Positions 33,246-37,989 of a stretch of 37,989 nucleotides of DNA are shown piece by piece. The notes beneath the pieces are model-generated. The model ran no database searches, had not been told where the DNA came from, and worked only from the letters and a program-made list of their open reading frames with translations. Both the position numbers and the translations under genes were made by a program. Where the stretch lies: NCBI RefSeq assembly GCF_016586355.1, contig NZ_BLYI01000033.1, forward strand, positions 1 through 37,989, in the 5' to 3' direction. Position 1 is the first letter of the stretch; the number at the start of each line of letters is the position of its first letter. This DNA is from Anaerostipes butyraticus (lineage in GTDB: Bacteria; Bacillota; Clostridia; Lachnospirales; Lachnospiraceae).

Positions 33246-33902
33246 TTACTCCTCCATTGCCTTTAAAAGTTTTTTTACGTTGGCTTCAATATCTCCATTG
33301 AACGCCGCAGAGCCCGCAACAAAAATATTGGCTCCGCATTCCTTGATATGCCCGATATTATCCGCGGTCACACCGCCGTCTACTTCAATGTCCAGATCCA
33401 GTCCGCGTTCGTCCGCCATCTTTCTTAGATTCCGGATTTTCTGATCCATGGCGTCAATATAAGCCTGTCCGCCGTATCCCGGATTTACCGTCATGATCAG
33501 CACCATGTCGATCTCATCCAGAATATGCTCCAGAGCGCATAACGGAGTCGCTGGGTTCAGAGAGACTCCTACTTTGCATCCTGCAGCCTTTACCTGCTGA
33601 ATCGCTCTGTGAAGATGTTTTGCAGACTCTGCGTGCAGCGTGATCAGATCAGCTCCGCTTTCCACAAATTCTTCAATATATCTGCCCGGTTCTTCAATCA
33701 TCAGATGAACATCGAATACCTTATCTGTCTCTTTCCGGAGTGATTTAATAACCGGAAAACCTAAAGAAATATTCGGAACAAAAGCACCGTCCATAACATC
33801 AATATGAATCCACTGGGCTCCGGCGTCTGCCGCTTTTTTTACGTCCTCACCAAGTCTTGCAAAATCCGCAGATAAAATTGACGGGGATAAAATGTACTCC
33901 AT
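33246..33902 (-). CDS. rpe: Ribulose-phosphate 3-epimerase
   Basis: This cytosolic TIM-barrel enzyme interconverts ribulose 5-phosphate and xylulose 5-phosphate. At 218 aa it has standard length. Diagnostic blocks are LSPSILSADFARLGED, HIDVMDGAFVPNIS with metal-binding His and Asp, VHLMIEEP, MTVNPGYGGQ and the second catalytic Asp in IEVDGGV. It is the first gene of a pair with mrp and has its own extended -10 promoter. It could serve the pentose phosphate pathway generally; a link to the xylulokinase-like gene 13 kb away is not shown. Confidence 0.96.
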   Translation of the reverse strand: MEYILSPSILSADFARLGEDVKKAADAGAQWIHIDVMDGAFVPNISLGFPVIKSLRKETDKVFDVHLMIEEPGRYIEEFVESGADLITLHAESAKHLHRAIQQVKAAGCKVGVSLNPATPLCALEHILDEIDMVLIMTVNPGYGGQAYIDAMDQKIRNLRKMADERGLDLDIEVDGGVTADNIGHIKECGANIFVAGSAAFNGDIEANVKKLLKAMEE

Positions 33903-33932
33903 AATTCTTTCTCCTTTACCATATTTGTTCTT

Positions 33933-33941
33933 ATTATAGCA
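33933..33941 (-). promoter_or_regulatory. Extended -10 promoter of rpe-mrp
   Basis: The minus strand reads TGCTATAAT with the -10 at 33933-33938, about 30 bases before the rpe start. No consensus -35 is seen. Confidence 0.5.
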
Positions 33942-34000
33942 CAGGTTCTGAAATTGAGTACATTTTTCCCCGAAAATCTCATATCATTCTTATGTAATTT

Positions 34001-35641
34001 TTAGCTTCTCTCAATAATTTTTCCCATTTCCTGGGCAATATTCCAGAGATGATCTCCGATTCTCTCAAAATCTGTCAGCAGCTCAGAAAATACAACGCAT
34101 GCCTCGTCATTGCACTGACCTTTTCGGATTCTCTCCAGATGGTTCTCATAAAACTCATCGGTCTTTTTATCAATAAAGTTTTCTGATTCATGGACAGTCT
34201 GCAGCCATTCTTTCGGATTCTCCGGCGCCTCTTTGATTCTGTCAAACATCTGCCGGCAGATATCACGCATTTCCTGCATCTCCTGAATCGCGTCTTTTGA
34301 GAATGTAATCTGATTGTCTTTCAGCAGATTGGTGTAATCACAGATATTAACCGCATGATCACCGATTCTCTCAATATTTCCAGTCATTTCAAAGTAAGAT
34401 CCGATATTCTTAGAATTCTTTTCGTTGGTTTCATGGATCATCATCTTGGAAATCGCTCTGGAAATCTCTTTATTCAGATAGTCGATATAACTTTCTCTCT
34501 CTTCCACATCTGCGATCGCAGCAGTATCTGCATGGATAAATGCATGGAAACTTCTGTCTACGTTCATTTTTGCCATATCAAGCATTCTTGCAATCTCTTT
34601 TCTGGCACCTTCCAGATGCATGGCAGATGTCCCAATTACCGCATCCATTCCTGTATCTACAGATTTCAGATACTTCAGATGTTTCTGTTTTTCTTTTTCT
34701 TCTGCTTTCTCCGGCAGGATCATTACTGCAAGTTTTGCAAGATAATTTCCAAACGGAATCAGCAGAATCGTAGTTGTAATGTTAAACAGTGTATGCATGT
34801 TTGCAATCTGTTTTGAAATATTTGCCCCGCTGAAGTCTGCCACAATATCTGTAAGCGGTGTCGTAAGACAGACAACCGTAAAGATGATCGTACCGATAAT
34901 ATTAAAGGACAGATGAATGATCGTAGTTCTCTTCGCACTTCTCTCTGTACCGATTGCTGCCAGTACTGCTGTGATGCAGGTACCAATATTCTGTCCAAAC
35001 AGTACAAAAACAGAGTTACGGAAGCTGATAACGCCACTCAGCGCCAATGTCTGAAGGATTCCGACAGATGCTGATGATGACTGGATGATCGCCGTAAAGA
35101 TCATTCCGGCGAAGATTCCAACAGCAGGATTTGAGAACCTTGTCATCAGATTAATAAACGGCGGATAATCTCTTAATGGGATCATAGCGTCTCCCATCAT
35201 ATTCATACCGATAAACAACACACCAAGACCAGCAATGATTTCTCCTACATACTGTATCTTTGGTTTCTTTACAAACATAATCAGTGCCACACCTAAGAAC
35301 GCAAAAATCGGAGCGATTGCTCCAACATCCAGCGCGATCAGCTGTCCGGTAATGGTTGTACCGATGTTTGCACCCATGATGATCCATACTGCCTGATTTA
35401 AGGACATCATTCCTGCATTTACAAATCCTACTACCATAACAGTGGTCGCTGAAGATGACTGGATTACCGCAGTAATCGCTGCACCTACGATAACACCAAG
35501 AAAACGATTGGAAGTCAGCCGCTCAAGAATTTCTTTCATCTTATTTCCGGCTGCTGATTCCAGTCCGGAACTCATCATCTGCATTCCATAAAGGAACAGC
35601 GCAAGTCCCCCTAGTAATCCTAAGATATTTGTTGCACTCAC
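34001..35641 (-). CDS. Na/Pi cotransporter family protein with C-terminal PhoU domain
   Basis: This membrane transporter of 546 aa is related to NptA/YjbB and probably handles phosphate with Na+. Two inverted repeats carry the signature QSSSATTVMVVGFVNAG and QSSSASVGILQTLALSG. About eight to nine helices fill residues 1-310. The cytosolic C-terminal part (about 340-546) is a PhoU-like four-helix region with ERIGDHAVNIC and DFERIGDHLWNIA, the metal-binding blocks of PhoU. The start is GTG with AGGAG eight bases upstream. Three Pho-box-like repeats lie about 80 bases upstream, which fits control by phosphate. Confidence 0.93.
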   Translation of the reverse strand: MSATNILGLLGGLALFLYGMQMMSSGLESAAGNKMKEILERLTSNRFLGVIVGAAITAVIQSSSATTVMVVGFVNAGMMSLNQAVWIIMGANIGTTITGQLIALDVGAIAPIFAFLGVALIMFVKKPKIQYVGEIIAGLGVLFIGMNMMGDAMIPLRDYPPFINLMTRFSNPAVGIFAGMIFTAIIQSSSASVGILQTLALSGVISFRNSVFVLFGQNIGTCITAVLAAIGTERSAKRTTIIHLSFNIIGTIIFTVVCLTTPLTDIVADFSGANISKQIANMHTLFNITTTILLIPFGNYLAKLAVMILPEKAEEKEKQKHLKYLKSVDTGMDAVIGTSAMHLEGARKEIARMLDMAKMNVDRSFHAFIHADTAAIADVEERESYIDYLNKEISRAISKMMIHETNEKNSKNIGSYFEMTGNIERIGDHAVNICDYTNLLKDNQITFSKDAIQEMQEMRDICRQMFDRIKEAPENPKEWLQTVHESENFIDKKTDEFYENHLERIRKGQCNDEACVVFSELLTDFERIGDHLWNIAQEMGKIIERS

Positions 35642-35722
35642 TTTCTTTCTCCTTTGTCTTTCATATAAATTTCACATATATTTTACAACGATTTTATTTT
35701 ACACGATTTTCTAACACTTTTC

Positions 35723-35750
35723 TGTTAAATTTATGTAAAATATTCGTTAA
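35723..35750 (-). promoter_or_regulatory. Pho-box-like triple direct repeat upstream of the Na/Pi transporter gene
   Basis: The minus strand shows TTAACG, TTTACA and TTAACA with exactly 11 bp between repeat starts (35745-35750, 35734-35739, 35723-35728). This matches the known firmicute PhoP site of TT(A/C/T)A(C/T)A repeats, with the right gene downstream. Binding is inferred from pattern and context. Confidence 0.55.
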
Positions 35751-35847
35751 TCATAAGGAAATCTGTCTTTTTTCTCCCCATATTTTCTACACTTTTTCAA
35801 TATTTCCATTTTTTTACTCCAAAAATCATGTCAAATCCAGACAAAAA

Positions 35848-35878
35848 AAGAGCAGACAGATTTTTTCTGTCTGCTCTT
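35848..35878 (-). terminator. Terminator of the GntR/ABC operon
   Basis: A perfect 12-bp stem (35848-35859 with 35867-35878) and, on the minus strand, a following run of seven T. It lies 13 bases beyond the stop of the ABC permease gene. Confidence 0.93.
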
Positions 35879-35890
35879 CTGCAGCTGATA

Positions 35891-36631
35891 TTATTCCAGA
35901 TTCAGATGTTTTGTCAGGATAAACTCTGCAATCCCATGGAATATGACAATTTCCACTACTCTAACGATCACGTAAAGCCATTCATTTAACATTACATGAA
36001 ATCCACTTCCCAAAAGCAGAGTTTCCACCAGAGAAAACAACACTGCCAAAGCAACGTAAGCAACAAACGAACAAATAAAACGATTTCTGCTGCTGAGCTG
36101 GCCGAGCGCCATTGCCGCATACAAATGATAAATTCCGTTTAAGACGGAAACACTTCCATAGAGAATGCTGTAAACTCCCCAGTCATTCACAAACTGCTTC
36201 AAAAACTTTGACTGCACCAGAACACTCAAATCCATGCCGTGCATCAGCCCCATTGCCATAACCAGGAGAAAGATTACCAGAATGGTTCCTATTGTAATCA
36301 GAAAACTGCTCAGCACTTTGGAAAGAATCAGGCTCCTTTGCGAAACAGGAATCGTAAACATCAGATAGCCTTCTTCTTTTAATAATCCTTTCCAAAAGCG
36401 CTGGATGATCACTACAATATTCATCACGATCACCGCTGTAATAAGCACCAGAAACAGCATCATGGTGATTCCCATTATCAGGCTGCCTGGTCCATCTGCA
36501 TTGTTAATATCAAGCAAAGCCGTCTTTGCCTGTCCGCTCCATAGGATTCCCGTTACAAACATGGCAATCCAAAATGGAATGATTACTTTCAGCATCGACT
36601 TTAGATCATACTTCATCAGTTTTCCCATCAT
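35891..36631 (-). CDS. ABC-2 type transporter permease subunit
   Basis: This polytopic membrane protein of 246 aa has six predicted hydrophobic segments: about residues 12-32, 53-80, 105-135, 150-175, 185-208 and 215-240. It has a short cytosolic N-terminus (MMGKLMKYDLKSMLK) as in ABC-2 permeases of YtrB/YhcI-type systems. It shares one base region with the ATPase stop and should form the membrane part of that exporter. Its substrate is unknown; such GntR-linked systems often respond to cell-envelope stress or antimicrobial peptides. Confidence 0.85.
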   Translation of the reverse strand: MMGKLMKYDLKSMLKVIIPFWIAMFVTGILWSGQAKTALLDINNADGPGSLIMGITMMLFLVLITAVIVMNIVVIIQRFWKGLLKEEGYLMFTIPVSQRSLILSKVLSSFLITIGTILVIFLLVMAMGLMHGMDLSVLVQSKFLKQFVNDWGVYSILYGSVSVLNGIYHLYAAMALGQLSSRNRFICSFVAYVALAVLFSLVETLLLGSGFHVMLNEWLYVIVRVVEIVIFHGIAEFILTKHLNLE

Positions 36632-37335
36632 TAGAATCCACCTCCCTGATATACATCTGCATGAAACATTTCACCGAACATCATATCAATGGATTTTCCA
36701 CTTTCTTCCCTCAGATCATCTGCCAGCGCATGTTTAATGATACTTCCGTTTTTAATAAAGATGACTTCATCCATGATCTTCTCGATATCCGCAATCAGAT
36801 GTGTGGAAATGAGAACTGTCCCTTCCTCATTATAGTTGTTCAGAATAGTATCCAAAATGAAATCTCTGGCTGCCGGATCTACTCCTGCAATAGGTTCGTC
36901 CAGAAGATACAGCTGTGCTTTCCGGCACATAACCAGAACCAGCTGTACTTTTTCCTTATTTCCCTTTGACAATTTCTTCATCTTCATCTCCCTGGAAATA
37001 CCAAGAGCATCACACATTTTCTCCGCTCTTCCCCGGTCAAAGTCTTTATAAAAATCAGAGAAGAAATCCAGGAGATCCGATACCTTCATCCAGTCAGCAA
37101 AGTACATTTTGTCCGGAAGATAGCTTATGATTGACTTACTGTCAATTCCCGGCGCTTTGCCTTTTATCTTTACCTCTCCTTCGGTGGGCTGAAGCAGTCC
37201 ATTCATCAGTTTGATCAGCGTTGTCTTTCCTGATCCATTCGGACCGAGAAGCCCTACAATCCTGCCTGTTCCAACAGAAAATGTGACATCATTTAATGCC
37301 GTATCTTTTCCATAACTTTCTTCAGATGTGTGCAT
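36631..37335 (-). CDS. ABC transporter ATP-binding protein with shifted N-terminus
   Basis: This YtrB/EcsA-type ATPase of 234 aa in the open frame powers the permease. Walker A is GPNGSGKTT, the signature is LSKGNKEK, Walker B is LYLLDEPIAGVD, and the switch is STHL. The frame opens at an ATG (37335) with no SD. Better signals lie just upstream: AAGGGG and an ATG at 37350-37352 overlapping the GntR stop. That ATG encodes MDNLITCTHLKK, which would join SYGKDTALND exactly if one A were added at the AAA run 37317-37319. The gene therefore looks frameshifted by one base near codon 12, either truly or by a read error. Confidence 0.82.
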   Translation of the reverse strand: MHTSEESYGKDTALNDVTFSVGTGRIVGLLGPNGSGKTTLIKLMNGLLQPTEGEVKIKGKAPGIDSKSIISYLPDKMYFADWMKVSDLLDFFSDFYKDFDRGRAEKMCDALGISREMKMKKLSKGNKEKVQLVLVMCRKAQLYLLDEPIAGVDPAARDFILDTILNNYNEEGTVLISTHLIADIEKIMDEVIFIKNGSIIKHALADDLREESGKSIDMMFGEMFHADVYQGGGF

Positions 37336-37344
37336 GTAATTAAA

Positions 37345-37713
37345 TTATCCATCTGTCCTATCCCCTTTCTCTATCAATCCGGCTGCCTGACTTTTTGTAT
37401 AGCCTAATTCAGCCATTTCTTTCAGATACCGTTCCATAATCCTGTGAGCGAACTCACTCCTGCATGTTTCAATTTTTTCTGAATTTTCTGTAACTTTTCT
37501 TCCTGAGGTCCGGCTTGTCGCCGTTAGTCCTTCCTGATCCAATGCAGCCAGCGCCCTCTGCATGGTATTTGGATTCACTCCGGCTTCCGATGCCAGATCT
37601 CTGACGCTCGGCATCCGTTCTCCGCACTGATATTGTCCGGAAACAATCTGTTTTGCCAGATGTTCTTTCAGCTGAATCCAGACCGGACGCTCTCCATCAA
37701 TATTCCATCCCAT
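37345..37713 (-). CDS. GntR-family regulator, YtrA subfamily
   Basis: This 122-aa repressor has an N-terminal winged helix-turn-helix (residues about 8-75: PVWIQLKEHLAKQIVSGQY, MPSVRDLASEAGVNPNTMQRAL, split here by eye) and a short helical dimerisation tail, the usual YtrA form without a ligand domain. The start MGWNID is preceded by GAAGGG at six bases; the ATG two codons earlier is too close to it. It is the first gene of an ABC operon and most likely represses it through the palindrome just downstream of its own promoter. Confidence 0.92.
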   Translation of the reverse strand: MGWNIDGERPVWIQLKEHLAKQIVSGQYQCGERMPSVRDLASEAGVNPNTMQRALAALDQEGLTATSRTSGRKVTENSEKIETCRSEFAHRIMERYLKEMAELGYTKSQAAGLIEKGDRTDG

Positions 37714-37739
37714 ACTCATCCCTTCTTTGACTTGTTTTA

Positions 37740-37761
37740 TTGTATTAGTTGCTTAGTACAA
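37740..37761 (-). promoter_or_regulatory. Palindromic operator of the GntR/ABC operon
   Basis: A 22-bp imperfect inverted repeat with arms TTGTATTAG and CTTAGTACAA around a short centre lies directly after the -10 box. Its position over the transcription start and its fit to YtrA-type sites suggest autorepression. Confidence 0.6.
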
Positions 37762-37765
37762 TAAT

Positions 37766-37794
37766 ATAATATGAAATTGAGACATGGATGTCAA
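37766..37794 (-). promoter_or_regulatory. Promoter of the GntR/ABC operon
   Basis: On the minus strand consensus TTGACA (37789-37794), a 17-nt spacer and TATTAT (37766-37771). This is one of the strongest promoters in the window, consistent with control by repression. Confidence 0.75.
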
Positions 37795-37842
37795 GGGTTC
37801 TGAAAAGTCATAAGATATTTGTAAGAATTGCGAAAGATTTAT

Positions 37843-37952
37843 GATAACCAGCCCTGCTTATCTTCTGTCTTGCCGACAATGTGCCCCGTTCCTCTCGGCA
37901 ATCTTCGATTCCCTCGCGCACGGGCTTCGCCCTATAGACACAAATGAAAAGG
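37843..37952. other. Hairpin-rich non-coding stretch at the right edge
   Basis: There is no gene here. In order: GATAA/TTATC (37843-37862), TTGCCGA/TCGGCAA (37870-37876 with 37895-37901) and GGGC/GCCC (37922-37932), then the terminator at 37953. GC content is higher than in the flanks. It may be part of a non-coding RNA, or the 3' region of a minus-strand gene beyond the window. Confidence 0.4.
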
Positions 37953-37989
37953 ACCCTGACCGAACATAAATGCTCGGCAGGGTTCTTTT
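37953..37989. terminator. Intrinsic terminator at the window edge
   Basis: The stem ACCCTG-(A)-CCGA / TCGG-CAGGGT with one bulged A and a 10-nt loop is followed on the plus strand by TCTTTT. The minus strand also has a short T run after it, so it could end a gene lying to the right of the window. Confidence 0.75.

Noticed and set aside
37311-37335. Programmed -1 frameshifting as the explanation for the split ABC ATPase start
   Set aside because: CTG-AAG-AAA-G is not a slippery heptamer that keeps tRNA pairing after a shift, and no downstream stimulatory structure is evident. A lost A is simpler.

Overview
The window looks like a chromosomal segment of an obligately anaerobic Firmicute, most likely a gut Lachnospiraceae relative (Blautia/Dorea/Mediterraneibacter type). 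This rests on moderate GC content, strong AGGAGG ribosome binding sites, extended -10 promoters, an [FeFe]-hydrogenase maturase (HydG) next to its TM1266-family partner, a short NadB and ThiC, a CBS/DRTGG pyrophosphatase and several PTS/PRD proteins. The genus is an inference. I see no rRNA, tRNA, CRISPR array, transposase, phage gene or plasmid function.

Left part (1-12.7 kb): queF and an aldehyde dehydrogenase run on the minus strand. A promoter and a roughly 280-nt hairpin-rich leader with an internal terminator then feed a plus-strand operon of a TM1266-like regulator, hydG and a CoA-type Nudix hydrolase. Next is a minus-strand set: a patatin-like lipase, an unknown 339-aa protein, a VanR/VanS-like two-component pair and a CBS-regulated pyrophosphatase. 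Divergent from it are a Cof-type HAD phosphatase and a TPP riboswitch driving thiC, followed by an NSS-type sodium symporter.

Middle part (14-31 kb): a 54-aa membrane peptide is followed by the de novo NAD operon nadA-nadB-nadC plus a YcxB-like membrane protein. Then comes the main accessory locus. A minus-strand operon encodes a complete mannose-family PTS (IIA, IIB, IIC, IID), a zinc polyol-type dehydrogenase, an FGGY (xylulokinase-like) kinase, a DUF4428-type zinc-ribbon protein and a dedicated HPr. A class II ketose-bisphosphate aldolase is transcribed divergently, and the shared regulatory region holds four TTRCGYAA-type half-sites. Beyond it a PRD/EIIA regulator is co-oriented with a heterodimeric ABC exporter. 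Together these suggest a self-contained system that imports and phosphorylates a sugar or sugar alcohol, oxidises and phosphorylates it, and cleaves it by aldol cleavage. The substrate cannot be read from the sequence. The HPr has His15 but Asn at position 46, so it should not be subject to HPr-kinase control.

Right part (31-38 kb): a sugar-nucleotidyltransferase-like protein, an Mrp/NBP35 Fe-S carrier ATPase, ribulose-phosphate epimerase, and a Na/Pi cotransporter with a PhoU tail behind a three-repeat Pho-box-like element. Last is a GntR(YtrA)-ABC ATPase-ABC permease operon behind a palindromic operator. The ABC ATPase appears to have lost one A near its N-terminus: the well-placed start codon and the body of the protein lie in different frames. 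The window ends in a run of hairpins closing with an intrinsic terminator.
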